Assembly (NCBI GenBank): GCA_947685225.1
Contig: CANTUV010000078.1
Span: forward strand, 62,001 to 126,000
DNA length: 64,000 nucleotides
Direction of reading: 5' to 3'
Origin: Garcia nutans
Taxonomy: Eukaryota; Streptophyta; Magnoliopsida; Malpighiales; Euphorbiaceae
Shown: in pieces, positions 34,646 to 47,890 of the stretch
Position numbering within the stretch: position 1 is the stretch's first letter
Layout of the letters: the number at the start of each line of letters is the position of its first letter
Notes under the pieces: model-generated
What the model saw: only the letters and a program-made list of their open reading frames with translations
The model's database searches: none
Told to the model about the DNA's origin: nothing
Position numbers and translations under genes: made by a program

Positions 34646-37600
34646 TAGACCAACTAACATTCCTTTGCCAACTTAATACTCCCCTACTGCTATCACATTT
34701 CCTTAAAATATCCAACCAAACCCTCTTACTGAAAGAACAATCAAAGAATAGATGACTTGCATATTTTGATTCAGCCTGACACAAAGGACAAATTTCATCT
34801 TCTGTAACTCCCCATCTATACAATCTATTCTTAGTAGCCAATCTATTTTTCAGAGCTAACCATATAATAAAGTTGTGCCTTAGCAAACAATTCTTTCCCC
34901 ACACCAACTTCCATTATCTTACAACAACACTGGTACTTCTAAGATTTTTCCAAGCACTTTAAATTGAGAACACCCCTGTTCTAGTCAGCTTCAACATAAT
35001 AGTATCATCTTGTTCCTCATTAACTCTGAATTTTCGAACCTCATTCCATGCCTCCTCAGTCAAGCTGTTCAAAGGTTCCGATAAAATCCAATCACCATTC
35101 CTCTAATAATCTTTCACCTTAGCTTTTTTAGGAACATCTGTATCTTTAATGTTTAAGGCTGGAAAGAGATCAATAATGCTCTTCTCCTGCAACCAAGGAT
35201 CAAACTAAAAGGAAAACTCTTATTTCCCTAGCTTATACTCATAACAACCCTTAAATTCACTTCTGAATTTAACAATATGCCTCTAAGCCCAGCTTGCCTC
35301 TAAAGGTTTTGTTAAACCCCAAAAACTCAAATTCCTCAACTTGTTCCTAATAACCCAGCTAGCCCATGAAGTTTCTTTAGCTGTCAACAAATTTCATATG
35401 AGCTTACCAATGGCAGCCACATTCCAAGGATAAATTTCTTTAATACTTAAACCCCCTTATTTCTTAGGTCTAAACACAGAATTCCAAATAACATTACTCA
35501 TTCTATTCTGATCACCAGACCTAGCCCATAAAAAATGACTACAACTTTTATCAATCTCTTTCACCACTGCTTTAGGAAGAATGAACACACAACACCATTA
35601 CACCTGTATGCTCTTTAAAACTGAGTTAATCAATTGTAGCCTGCCAGTAAACGATAAAGATTTTTCAGCCCAAGAATTAATCCTTACAGTAATCTTATCA
35701 ATCAGCTTCAGGCACATTTATTTAGACAATCTTGTAGAAACCAAAGGAAGGCCCAATATGTTACAGGAAGCTCAACTTCTCTAAAGTTTAAGAACTAAAG
35801 TATTTGCTGCTTTACTTCAGGCTATACACAACTAAAAAAAAACAGCACTCTTGTGTTCATTAACTTGCAATCCAGACACAAATTCAAACTGCACCATGAC
35901 TTCATGAAGGAACTTGGATGAATCTAAATTTTCACTACAAAATAAGAACAAATCATAAACAAAGCATAAGTGATTTACTTTCATTTCTCTGCAACCATCA
36001 TGAAACCTAAAATACTCTGGCACTTTGCTAGTCATCAATCTGGACAAGCACTCCATTACTGACACGAACAACATAGGAGACATGGGATCTCCTTGTCTCA
36101 ATCCTTTCCTTCCTTTATCGATCCATTAACCATCACAGAGAAATATGCAGTCCTCACACAACACATAACCCAGTTAACAAACTTGATAGGGAACTTCATA
36201 CCAAGCAAAACTTTTTCCAAAAAATCCCATTGAACTGAATTGTACGCTTTCTTTAAATCTATTTTCACAACACATCTAGCTTTACCCTTCCTTCTGTGAT
36301 AATTTTTTATTAGCTCGCATGCCATTAAAACATTATCCATAATGCTTTTGCCTGGAACAAAAGCAAACTGAGCTTTATTCACTACCTTACTCAACACCCC
36401 TCCCCCCATTCTTCTTGTACTAATCTTTGTAATTGCTTTGTAAACCACTGTACAATAAACAATAGGTCTATAATCTGTCAAACCAGAAGGATTTTCCACT
36501 TTAGGAATATTAGTAAGAGTAGTACAATTAAACTGCTTCAATAGCATTCCAGCAGAGAAAAATTCCTTCACAACCTCAATAACATCAGCCCCAACAATTA
36601 CCCATGTTTTCTTAAAGAAACCCCTGTTATAACCATCCACTCCAGGCACTTTGTCTTCTCCAATGGACCAAAAAGTCTCTTTAATCTCCTCATCACTAAC
36701 TAAAGCACACAAAGCCTCAGCATCCTTACCATCTATCATTGGACCACTTTGAATAACTTCCAGAGAATGATGACTTCTCTGAAATTGATTGGAACCAATT
36801 AGCTGAGCATAGACATCCACCATCGCTTGCTTTATCACGTCCCCATTCTCAGTTACACTTCCATTAGGCATGATTAAGCTAGAAATTTTGTTTCTAGCTT
36901 TCCTAATCCTCATTTGATTATGAAAAACTTTGTATTTTAATCCCCAACTGCACCCACTCAACTCTAGCCTTTTGCTTATAAAAGGCTTCTTCTTGACTAA
37001 GTAACTTTTTTAACTAAACACATACAACCCTTTCTTCATTAAGTAACAAGGAATTCATAGGATTATGTTGAAGATCAGACTGCAAGTGCACCAATAACTC
37101 TCTACAATTCTTGACCCTTATTGAGATATCTGAGAAGTGAGTTTTGTTTAAATTCCTAAGTTCCCTCTTTAGCAACTTCAACTTTCTCCATAATCTAAAC
37201 ATAGCATATCCCACCATAATATTCTGCCGGACCCTTTGAACAATGCTTATAAAATCTGGATGTGAGGTCCACATATTGAAAAATCTAAACGGAGCTTTGA
37301 TCACTTCAGATTGACATCTTAAATTCACAATCAAGGGGGAATGATCCGAAATACCTGCTGAAAGAATAGAATAATCAACCAGAGGCATTTATCCAACCAT
37401 TCACCATTAACCACACATCTATCTAACCTCCTCCAAATCCTATTAGAACTATCTTGGTTGTTAGTCTAAGTAAAAAAAAAAAAACCTTTAAAACTCAACT
37501 CAAACAAGCAGCCAGCTCCAAACAATCCTTAAATTCATTATTCACCACCACATCCCTATCATCACCACCAACTTTATCCATGTTTGTAAGGATCGCATTA

Positions 37601-38012
37601 AAATCTCCTTGAACAAGCCAAGGATCTTTCATGCTAACAACAATCCTCCCTAAATCCTACCATAAACTCCTCCTTTCAATCTCACAATTATTAGCATATA
37701 CTACTGTCCAAAAGAAAATAGATGACTGAAAATAAACTTTGTAATGAACCATTTGCTCTTTTATTTCTACAACTTAGGTATGAACTTTTGCTTGATTAAA
37801 AACTACCCAAATTCTACCCAGTAAAGCAGACTGCATGTAATTATCCACACACTTCCAGCCATTAAACTTCTTTTGAATTTTCTCAGCATTTTTCTGCCTA
37901 ACTCTAGTCTCCAAAATACCTAAGGCCACTAACTTCTGATTAGTAATCAAAGACAACACCTCTGATTGCTTTTTGGCATCATTTAGATTCTTAATATTCT
38001 AAGTAGCAATCA
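34646..38012 (-). pseudogene. LINE-A ORF2 (endonuclease, RT, zf-RVT)
   Basis: The endonuclease remnant reads VLSLITNQKLVALGILETR (37959-37774) and ISDHSPLIVNL (37388-37014). The RT has DEEIKETFWSIGEDKVPGVD, DYRPIVYCTVVYKAITKI, QFAFVPGKSIMDNV, VVKIDLKKAYNSVQWDFLE (36961-36098), then RQGDPMSPMLFV and FVYDLFLF (36101-35832). The zf-RVT part reads CPLCQAESKYASHLFFDCSF (34907-34623). The endonuclease is heavily decayed. KAYN replaces KAYD and FVYD replaces FADD, so the polymerase site is lost. Confidence 0.85.
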
Positions 38013-39363
38013 TTACCCCTTATCAGTGGGCCTATTCTCCTTCCCCAATCTCTTCTTATCACCAATAATACCCACCTCAACCTGTTTCCCTTTAGATTGA
38101 ACTTTCAGTATAAACTTCTCCTTACCGTTCCTATTGATAGTAATCCAATTACTTTTATTCTCAGTTAACACTTTAGGAGATACCCTATCATCTTTACATG
38201 ATAATTCTTTATCTGCAACCTCAGTATTCACAACAAACATTCCCAAAGCCTTCTGTCAAATCATGTTCAGAAGTGGAAGCCTCCTTATTATCCAATTCCT
38301 CCTCAGTCCCATTATCAACAATACAATATTTTTTTAGCAATCCACGCCTTCCTATTCTGCAAAACACAATCTTTCCTTTCATAACCTACCTACATACAAT
38401 TCATAACCTTCACAGGTTTCCATTCATACTCCACCATCTATACAATTTAATCCCCATTTTCATCCTCCAAAACCACATAATTAGGAAACTCACCTTGCAA
38501 ATCCATCTCTATCAAAATCCTTGCATAACTCAACCTAGTTCTATTTAGAGTGCACTGATCAGAGAACAAAGGCATCCCCAACAATGAACTGATTCTACTA
38601 AGCATGCTTGGAGTCCAAAATTCCCAGGGGAGCCTCAAAAACTGAACCCACACAGGAAGCTTCTGGAATGAAGACACATCCAATTTCAATCTAGGTTTCC
38701 ATGGCACCAGAATAAAAGTTCTTCTATTAAAAGTGAAAGGTCCCTCTCTAAGAACCTCCTCCCTGCCTACTTCAGAATCAAACTTAAACACAACAAATTC
38801 TCATGAATCTAGTGAACACACACTAACCCATTCTTCTTCCATTTATTATAAGCAAAACTTTAAATATGTGAAAACCTTGGATTAGTCCCATAAACACTGC
38901 CAATAAGAGCATACTTCCATTTTTGAATCTCCGGCTCGATCTTTGACAAAGAAAACTTCATTACTTTAACCCCATTAGTCACACCCGGAGGGACAAACTG
39001 TAACTCACAATCAGGGCTTCTAAGACGGTTACTTGCAAAAAGACTCGCCCAACTTTTCCCTTCTCTAGCATTATCATCCTTCAAACCACTATTACACTCA
39101 GGTGTTAATTCTTCTCGATCACCCGTAACTCCCAAATTCACACAGTCACCGTCAACTTCATTCATCCTCTCAACCCTATTGGCCAAAACATCTGCCAAGC
39201 CACCATTATCCTTCAAATCAAGTGAACTTACCTCGCAATCAGGCAAAATCACCTCTTCTTCCCCTACACAATCAATATCCTTAAGCAAAATCGACTGCTC
39301 ACTTGATTTCATACGATTGCTAGGGTTTCTTTGAGATTTCTTCCTCATGGAAACAGTGTACAT
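38013..39363 (-). pseudogene. LINE-A ORF1 (DUF4283 nucleic-acid-binding protein)
   Basis: It starts with an ATG at 39361-39363 and reads a polar N-terminus (KKSQRNPSNRMKSSEQS). The segment FSLSKIEPEIQKWKYALIGS follows, then after a frame break the DUF4283 core (EVLREGPFTFNRRTFILVPW, LPVWVQFLRLPWEFWTPSML, LSYARILIEMD). DUF4283 proteins of plant L1 LINEs are RNA-binding partners of the ORF2 product. Frame breaks lie near 38800-38860 and beyond 38447. Confidence 0.8.
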
Positions 39364-40999
39364 TAGCCTAACTTACGTTGAGAGAAAAATCAAAGAAAAC
39401 ATATATAATCTTGTTTTGGTATTTGATCAATATATATTACTTCAAAAATAATTGAAAATTTACTAATAATTAAATTCTTCGGTCATTTCAATATGCTAAA
39501 AGAAATATTTTTTATGTTTGCTACCTTATTCATTGTTTTTTTTTGTTTTAATTTTACTTTCTGAGAGACCTTGCTCAGCTCATTCTTCAGTTGACTACTT
39601 TACTATCATTTTCATAGCTTTCTTTATTGTTTAGAAGATTTTCATGCCCATTAATTGCTCAAAAAGTTTCAGAGAAATTGTAAAATAAATAAACAAACTC
39701 TTGCACTGTGGCTGTAAAAAAAAGAAAAGAAAAGCTAAGAAAGAAAGTATAATTTCGTAGAGCCAAACATATAGAAGTCCCCACAAATATTTAATATAAT
39801 TATACCACAAAATTAAAAAGAAAAGATTTATGGCCTCACCAACACCCATTAGCTATTCCAACTTATAAATGAATATATATTTTTTGACTTTATTTAAACG
39901 TCTAATTTTAATTAAAAATTTAATTATGCAAAAGTAATTTATTAATGACAAATAATTAATCTCATAAAAGGATAATACTCTTAAACTATATTTCAGACAC
40001 ACTTTTTTCTCATTTATCCCAAATTATAACCAATTTACCATTTTTTTAAATTAGTTACCATGTTAAATTTATATTATATCTATATTTAATACTACTTATT
40101 AGAAATATTTAATAAATATATCACTAAAATAAAAAAAGTATATGTAAAATTTACATTTCTAACTAAAATAATCAAATTTTCTTAATTTTTATAAAATGTT
40201 TCCCATGTTCTATTGAAATTATCATTTAAAAAAATTCCATTAAAATTTTACTTTATGAAATTTACAATTTTTTACTATATTCTTATTATTAATGAATTAA
40301 TTAATAAAATAAAAATATAATAACTTTAAATACTAATGAATTAATAAATAGTATTTTAGCTTATTCAGAATAATTTTTTACAAAATTAAAAAAATACAAT
40401 AATTATTTCAATACTTATACATAAATTAATGACGACGATTTTAATTATTTATGCATAAGTTAAAGATAACGATATTAATAGAATAGAGATAATAAAAATT
40501 AGAAAATATGTCTATTTATTAGAAACAGAGTAAATTAAAGGATAATTAGTAATAATGATGTGAGTTTTATAATTATTGTGGTACTACTAAGCTCGAATGG
40601 AAAAAAATAATTTAAAAAAAATGATAATGATTTGGTTAATTAGAAATACAGAAACATAGAAGTAGGGGGCAGAAATAGAAAAGGAAGTGAATTAATAGTA
40701 GCATGGGAAAGGTGTTACAAATAAATTGCAGAAGCCTTATCATGTCAACGATGGGGTGAAATCCAAGCAATCCAAAATGTAGGATCCACAAACAATAATA
40801 AAGATAAAGATAAAATCAAATAAAATAAATAGACACAAGACATTCTCTACTACTATTTTGCGTTCTTCTAAATTTTTTAGTGATATGATTATTTCTTTTA
40901 GAATATTTAATATTTATTTATAAATTTTTTTCTTCGTAATGCTGAAATTATCGCATTCAACTCATGTAGATCTATTAAAAAAGTCATTAATTTTTTTAA

Positions 41000-41202
41000 A
41001 AATTATATAAAATTATTTTAAATAGAGTAAAATATCCGCTATTAATTCATTAATACTATATTCTTATTTTCATTAATTGATTCATTAATAATAAGAGTAT
41101 AGTTGAAAAAAATTAATTAATTCTTTTTTATTCTATAAAGCAATAATTTGAGAGGGATAATTTTTTTTATAAAAGTAATAATTTTAGCGGGACGGAGGGA
41201 GT
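41000..41202. mobile_element. MITE-like copy A (ends GGGACGGAGGGAGTA)
   Basis: The right end GGGACGGAGGGAGTA is the familiar end of plant Stowaway-like MITEs. The interior shares blocks such as TAATTCATTAATA and AATTAATTAATTCTTTTT with the copies near 46280 and 52930. The left end is degraded. Confidence 0.5.
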
Positions 41203-41206
41203 AATT

Positions 41207-41290
41207 ATTATTAAATTTTTTAAATGTTAATTTAAATTTATTTATAAATTAATTATTATTAAATTTTTTAAATGTTAATTTTAACTCTAT
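41207..41290. repeat. Short direct duplication
   Basis: A block AATTATTATTAAATTTTTT...TGTTAATTT occurs twice about 49 bases apart. Confidence 0.6.
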
Positions 41291-41533
41291 ATATTATATG
41301 TAAAATTTTAGTTTTTTTTTTCAAACGTAATGAGCATATAAAGATTTAAAAAATTATCATTTTCACCTTGCCAAATTTGTCAATTTTTATTGATAATTTC
41401 TTATATATAGAAGGAAAAAAAAACGCTACACAGTAACTTTTCTAAGAAAGAAAGCTACAAAAGTATCTTTTAAGTAAAATCAAGCTTAAATCAAGAGAAA
41501 TTGTCTTGCCAATGAAATAAAAGAGAAGAATTA

Positions 41534-41759
41534 CCGTCTTTTGTTCGATTGTGTTCGATTGTAAATTTCTTTTAATAGAGATTACTGATATATGCATCTC
41601 TTTTGTTCGTAGATCTGCTAATGGTATAGTTCATGAGTTAGCAAGAGCTTTTTATTCTTTGACGAATCAGGTGAAATTTGATAATTTCTCACCTAGTTGT
41701 ATTTTGAATGCTTTAAACTTTGATGGTTAATAAAATTTACTATTTGAATGTAAAAAAAA
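41534..41759 (+). mobile_element. 5'-truncated LINE tail with exact target duplication
   Basis: The end of a LINE RNase H-like domain (FVRRSANGIVHELARAFYSL to a stop at 41728-41730) is followed by about 20 bases of 3' UTR and a poly(A) run. The 15-bp duplication AAAAGAGAAGAATTA lies at 41519-41533 and 41760-41774. Only about 226 bases of the element were copied, a typical result of aborted target-primed reverse transcription. Confidence 0.88.
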
Positions 41760-41799
41760 AAAAGAGAAGAATTAAAACACAAGCAATAAAGAAATCAAC

Positions 41800-42115
41800 A
41801 GTTGAATTGACCTTACGATAAACAAGATAAATCTAAATATTTCAATTGTGACTCAAAAACTTTATGACATGAAGAGTCAGAGAATTATAGGCTGGCTGAG
41901 AAGGAATATCACCTGCTAATAAACAAGTAAAACTTTGATTATCAATCTGAATGATAATCCTTCACTGATTTCTACACCAAATTAAACTTCTTTGAGTACT
42001 AAGAAGACACACCATTATTCTGCATGAAAAGCGTTACAACTACCCAAAAGAGCTGAAAAACTACTGTGAAAATTATTATCCATATCTCGAAATATTCCCC
42101 TTGCAGCTGTTTTTT
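41800..42115 (-). pseudogene. LINE RNase H (RVT_3-like) remnant
   Basis: The - strand reads GIFRDMDNNFHSSFSALLGS, CNAFHAE, a stop, then IIIQIDNQSFTCLLAGDIP. This is the RNase H-like end of another plant LINE, interrupted by stops. It lies just right of the LINE tail at 41534-41759, in the opposite orientation. Confidence 0.65.
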
Positions 42116-42639
42116 TTGGAACTTCTACGAAAAGTTTTGTCAATGTTGATGAATTTCTTAGTTATAAAAATGAACAAAAAATTATTTATTAAAATTTATT
42201 GATAAATTTTTAAAGTAATAAAAATCATTTATAAAAATAAATAAATCATTTTATATCAAATTTAAATATAAAAATAATTATTCAAACTTAAATAAAAAGT
42301 ATTTTTTTTGAAATTTATATTTCTTTTATTTTTATTTATAAAAATATAAAAGGAAAAATATTTACTATAAAAATATTATATCTGATTTGATAAAGGACAA
42401 AAATAATTTTTTAAAAAACTAAAAAAATAGTGAGTTTCAATGTAATAATAAAATTAATTAATTTATAAACCATTTGAAGAAGTATTTTTTAAATTGCTAA
42501 TATATATATTTATTACTTGAATATATGATATATTCTTTTAAATTTTATAAATTTATAAAATAAATTTATAAATTTAGGATCATAACTACATATATTATTT
42601 TATTTGTTTTAAAGTAATAATTAAAAATTAAAAATTAAA

Positions 42640-42716
42640 AATTATTATAATAAAAAAATTAAAATTTATTATAATAAAAAAATTAAAATTTATTATAATA
42701 AAAAAATTAAAATTAA
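42640..42716. repeat. 24-bp tandem repeat, three copies
   Basis: The unit is TTATTATAATAAAAAAATT plus AAAAT, three copies, preceded by a TTAAAAA short repeat. Confidence 0.85.
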
Positions 42717-44903
42717 TATATTAAGAAAAATTAATGAAAATCATAATGCAATTGCCAACACTGAACCTAGCAAAAAATGATGGAAGTGCTAAAGAGAATG
42801 TGAAAGTGTGGGCCATCTGAATCGATCCTCTCATAAAATATCATTTCAATTTTTATGGGACATTATTTTTTCTTTCCTAGAAATGCTAATTAAAATTATT
42901 TTATAAAGTAATTATGTAATAATTTTTTTAAGAATTAAAAAATATTAATTATAATATCTCTTTTAATAAATTAATTTATAATAAATTATTTCTAATTAAT
43001 AAAAAATTATTGAATAATTATCCTGCAAAATAACTATAATTAATATATTTTTTATTATAATACATATGAACTTCTAACCTAAAATACAACAAAACTTATC
43101 ACATCTTAACTTCTCCGATACCCTTCTTATTTTCTTATAATTATTATTATTCGAAAAAAATATTTATTATCATTATCATTTATCGAGATTTTTGGAGTAT
43201 TAAAAACCTAATTCATGTATTAATTGAGATTATATTAGTGCTATTTAGGAAAATTTAAAATTAAAAACTTAAAAAATTATATAAGTATGAAATTTTAAGT
43301 GTTGAATAATATAATTATATGATTTTTAAATTGTAATATTATTGAAAAATTAAACATTATTATATTCATTATAAATTTTAATTTAAAATGAACTTATCAT
43401 TTTTAGTTATTTTTTGTCTTAATATAAAGTCTTAAAAGTACAAGTTAACAACCAATTTAAAATTATTAAATGTTAAAAGTTTTAATTTTAAGTGAATAAG
43501 TTAATTGCTTTGCTCCACACTCGATTTGTTCATTTAATTGTATTCTTTACCTTAAAATTCAATCAAACTAAAATTAATAAAGAGATGAACAATTATTACC
43601 ATTGTAATTAAGAGTTGTTAATAGTGTTTTTAAGGATTGGTTTATGAATAATTAATGCACCTGAAATTAAATTAATTTAGTTAGGACTGTATTAGAAAAG
43701 AGAAAAAAAAAGTAAAAAGAGAAAAAAAAAATAAGAATTCTAAAATATTAATATTTAATTACATTAACTTCTATAAATCAAAATAGTATGTTAATTTTTA
43801 ATTTTTTTAAATTCAATTATTTTTTAAAAATTCATATAATATTAATTGTATCAATTAATTACTTGGTGAATGTCCATGGAGGTAAGGACACTCCTCAAAG
43901 GAATCCTAGGACCAAAGTATCATAAGTCACAAGTCAATGAATGCTCATGATCTAATAGCAAATTGTGGATATATTGCTTTTTTTTAAATTAAAATAAAAT
44001 AATTTTTTATTAATTATCCATTAATCCATTAATTAGTATTATTAAATTAATTATTTTTAATGTTCTAATCAATAAAATTTAATTTTAAATTTTAATCATT
44101 TTAAAATTAAAGTTATTAAACATGTAAAATAAGTAGTTAATCAATTTATATTAAAAAATTAATTAATATAATATAATATTTTAATCGACTATAAATCTAT
44201 TATTCAGACAGAATTTACTTTACCGTTAAACTATATTTCAATGTATAACATAATTTAAAATTTTAAACAGTGTAAAAATAAACAATACTACAGTGCATAT
44301 GACAGTTAACAATTCAACAAACAATATAAAACCTACTTAAAAAGTACAAAAATAAATTACTTCATTGAATAATATATACGTAAAATTAAAATCAAATAAA
44401 AAAATAAAAAAAATTATGGATTTTGGGGTTCAGTTTTTTGGGTTTATTTTCAGCATTATTTTGTTATATTGGAAGATGAATGTTGAATGCTATGGAAGGG
44501 GTCGGTGGATAGCCTGCAGTGGGACCCTCTTCTTCTAGTGGGTGGCCATGTGGGACCAACATAATGAAGCTGGCCTGCATATGGGGCCCCATGTGAATAC
44601 AGCTGGCTCTAATGCCGCCATGGCAAGTTTCTAATTGCAAATATATGTATATATATATATCTGTTCTTTTTTTTTTTGTTTTGATTTATGTTTAATGAAT
44701 TATTTATTTACTTAATTATATTTATTAATTAGGGGATCTGAGTAGTTGGTATTTTAGGATTACAATTGCATGTTGATTTATTGAACAGGTCAAATTTTTA
44801 TTAGAATTTTTTTTTATTAATTAACTATTTCACGAAAAAGGATAGAATTTTATTACTATAAACAAATTAAATATTTTGACTTTATTCTTTTATCTTTATG
44901 GGA

Positions 44904-44936
<33 letters not shown>

Positions 44937-46269
44937 TGTTATTAGTGCAAGGAGTGAAACAATGCATAGGATTCTTTATATTAAATTTATATATGCTATA
45001 TCATATAAAATGATCTTATATCTTTTTTAAAATATAGCTTATAATTGCTTTAAATAGAAAAGAAGAATTTATATAGCCGGTCCAATGAGGTTGAGATTAA
45101 AATTTAATTGAGTTGAGTTATATATGCAATTTAGTTCTAATTTCCAAAGAAATTATAAATTATAATATTTTTTATATGAAAATATGAAATACATATTTTG
45201 TAAGAATACATATTTTGTCTAGGATTTATTATATGAAATAATTAACATAATTAGTTAAGGATTTAACTAATTATATATTTAAAAGTACAAAACAATTAAT
45301 GATGTTATTAATTTTAGGTTTGACGAAGAGAGAGCACGCTTTGCTTAATAATAATAATATGGCCTCTCCATCAGGCAGAAGCGATAGACACATTGTCTTT
45401 TTGAAGCCACTTCAAGGGACAATATAAGCACCTATAATATCAAATTTTCTCTACCCAAAAGTCATGGAAATGGTTAAAAACAAGCCATTATATATATATA
45501 TATATTTAAATGTTTCCACCTCTAGTTAATTCTTGTTTCATTCTAAATAACAATACTAAGTTTTTATTAACTTATGCCTCCTAATTAATTTGTTCAAAAC
45601 TTTAACACAAGAGAAAATTATACTATATTAAATATTTTATAATTTTGTATGTTTTTGATATAATAGATATATATTATTATATATACACTTTGGAGGTATG
45701 GTAATGCTTTTAGCATATTAAATGTACTATATGTATATTTTTACATATCGCGTGAAATTAAGGATAAACATGCACGTTAACATAAGATGGTTTTTCTGTA
45801 GTAAACCATGTGTAAAGATCGCATCAAAATGTGTACAAATCTCAACCAAAAGCTATTATTATTATTATTTTATAAATCATCATTTCATAATCTAGCTAGG
45901 TTGAATAATAAGTATAGTAAAACTCTTTCTATCAAATTTTAATATAGCTGGATATTTATAACCTGAATTCAAAATTTCTGATTAAATTACAATAATTCTT
46001 TACCAACTTATATGTATATTCAGTGATAAAATTATTACTGTTTTCCTTTAGTTAAACCACCTTTTTTATACTTTTTTTTCTTTTCATTCAATTTGATACA
46101 TAATTTTTATTTATCTTTAAATTATAACTCATCGACTATTAAATTTTTTTTATCATATTCATCTTTAATATTATTTATTAAAATATTTAATTAATATATC
46201 TCATATTAAAATAAAAATATATTTTTTCTACCCCCACTGAAATTATGCATTTAATTTATTTATAAATAT

Positions 46270-46510
46270 CAAAGTAATCATTATATTGTCTCAATTTTAT
46301 AAAAAATATTTTAAATGAATTAAAATATTATCTATTAACTTATTAATAGCTAAATTACTATTAAAGATAAGATTAAAAAAAGAATTTAATGAACTAGTTA
46401 GCTAACATGATGATAATAATAAAAAAAGATATAATTAAAAAAATTAATTAATTTTTCTTATTTTTATAAAGTGATAATTTTAGTGGGATAATTTTTTAAA
46501 GGGATAATTA
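46270..46510. mobile_element. MITE-like copy B
   Basis: It shares TTTTATAAAAAATATT, ATGAATTAAAATATT, TTAATTAATTTTTC and AAGTGATAATTTTAGTGGGA with copy C at 52930-53222. Its ends are degraded. Confidence 0.45.
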
Positions 46511-47210
46511 GGGAATAATAAGAAAATGCATATAAATTTTATATTTCTAACTAGAATAATTAATTTTTAAATTCTTATGAAATTGAAATAATTTCTTTTA
46601 ATTCTTAATTCGAGATGTTAAAGAGAGTATTTGCTAAAAAAATTCGAAATTATTAGAAAAATAAATTTGAAAATCAAATTTACCATAGTGCGTACTACTA
46701 AATTTAGCTTAATATTATTAATGATTATAAAAATAAACTATAAGACATGAGTGAAAAAGACTCTACCTTTCTCTTCTCCTTAATTTTAGTGTGAAGAAAG
46801 GGAAATACCTTTTTTTATTATTTTATTTTTTTAAACTCATAATAATAAAAATTAAAATAAAATAATGAAGTAAAGAAAGTGACAAGAGATGCGAATATAT
46901 GTTGCATTGGATCCTCCACCCCCAAGTGGCAATTTTCTTTCTTTCCTTCAAACACTTCTTCTTTTCAAACACACACTCTCTCTCTTTCTCTTCTACAAAA
47001 TTTCCATAGCTAAAAGCTTATAAGCTCTGTGTTTCTTTATCAAACCACATTTCTTAATTTTTTTTCTCTCTTAATTGACCTTTATAAGCTCTTAGAGAGA
47101 TTTATTTGTTTTATATTGTCTTCAATAATTCTTTTTCAATTCTTGAATTATTTAAATTTTCCTTTATTTTTTTTCTCTTCATGTTTTCCCAATTTAAACC
47201 CTTTTCTTTA

Positions 47211-47783
47211 ATGGGAATATCAAATTCTGAAATGCTTTTACCTGAGAAGGATTTGTATTTTCTTGTAAGGCCAGCTTTAGAATTTCAAGATGAGTGTGAT
47301 ATTATTTCTCCTTTACAAGAACGCCATGTTAGTGATCAAGAACAAGAACAAGAGCAAGAACAAGAACAAGAACAAAAGCAAGAGCAAGAACAAGAACAAG
47401 AACAAAAGCAAGAGCAAGAGCAAGAACAAGAGCAAGAGAATAAATGCAAGTTATTGGTGTCTAGTTTAAAGATAAAATTACCATCTTTAGAAGAATTCAG
47501 AATTGATCAAGAAGATCTTGAAAATAATGATGGGTTCAAGACTCCAACATCTTTGGATCATAAAATTCCAATGATCCTTCCATGTCCACCACCACCTAGA
47601 AAACCTAAATCTCTTCCATCAAATAAAAGAAAAACGCCGGCAGCAGCTCGCCGGAGAGTTCTTCTTGATATATCAAATGAGATTGAATCGTTATTCCCTC
47701 CAGCTCTTCGTGCAGATCTTGGTAGAAAGATTAAGAAGGTTAGACAAGAAAATGAAATCAAGCTGGGGGTGGGTATAAATTAA
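47211..47783 (+). CDS. SIAMESE-related CDK inhibitor (SMR family) with Glu-Gln repeat
   Basis: A single-exon gene of 190 codons; the ATG at 47211 fits the family start (MGISNSEMLLPEKDLYFLVR). SMR proteins are small plant-specific nuclear inhibitors of cyclin-dependent kinases that promote endoreduplication or cell-cycle arrest. The conserved TPTSLDHKIP motif and the following CPPPPRKPK segment, a Lys/Arg stretch (SNKRKTPAAARRR) and DISNEIESLFPP are all present. Residues about 42-77 are an almost pure Glu-Gln repeat with occasional Lys, encoded by GARCAA hexamers and likely to vary in length; it lies before the conserved motifs and should be disordered. The upstream in-frame hydrophobic stretch from 47106 belongs to the leader. 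An (AAT)n tract begins 25 bases after the stop. No lesion is seen. Family assignment is confident; the exact SMR number is not. Confidence 0.85.
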   Translation: MGISNSEMLLPEKDLYFLVRPALEFQDECDIISPLQERHVSDQEQEQEQEQEQEQKQEQEQEQEQKQEQEQEQEQENKCKLLVSSLKIKLPSLEEFRIDQEDLENNDGFKTPTSLDHKIPMILPCPPPPRKPKSLPSNKRKTPAAARRRVLLDISNEIESLFPPALRADLGRKIKKVRQENEIKLGVGIN

Positions 47784-47807
47784 TTAATTTAAACTTATGT
47801 GTATCTT

Positions 47808-47808
<1 letters not shown>

Positions 47809-47890
<82 letters not shown>

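Larger units (their letters stand above)
31820..39425 (-). mobile_element. L1-type LINE (LINE-A), defective, carrying a nested solo LTR
   Basis: On the - strand, 5' to 3': ORF1 with a DUF4283 domain (39363-38013), an endonuclease remnant, a reverse transcriptase (36961-35832) and the zf-RVT/RNase H-like C-terminus (34907-34646, continuing 32216-32068). The candidate target duplicate ATCAATATATAT is at 39426-39437 and again at 31796-31807, the latter expanded into a (TA)n run. The C-terminus is split by an LTR at 32217-34640. Frameshifts and stops are many, and the RT catalytic motif reads FVYD where FADD is usual. Confidence 0.85.
39438..47210. other. AT-rich gene-poor region with transposon scraps
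   Basis: Nearly 8 kb without a recognisable host gene. It contains the LINE pieces and MITE-like copies listed separately, a 24-bp tandem repeat, and one more GC-rich patch (44420-44640). 46900-47210 should contain the promoter and leader of the SMR gene; a CT-rich leader run lies at 46975-47000. Confidence 0.5.

Noticed and set aside
45317..45341. A string resembling miR156/miR535 (TTTGACGAAGAGAGAGCACGC)
   Set aside because: It lacks bases relative to known miRNAs, and no complementary arm was found within about 200 bases on either side, so no precursor hairpin is supported.
47029..47210. Hydrophobic reading frame just before the SMR start
   Set aside because: It lies in the T-rich leader; the family start MGISNSE fits the ATG at 47211.
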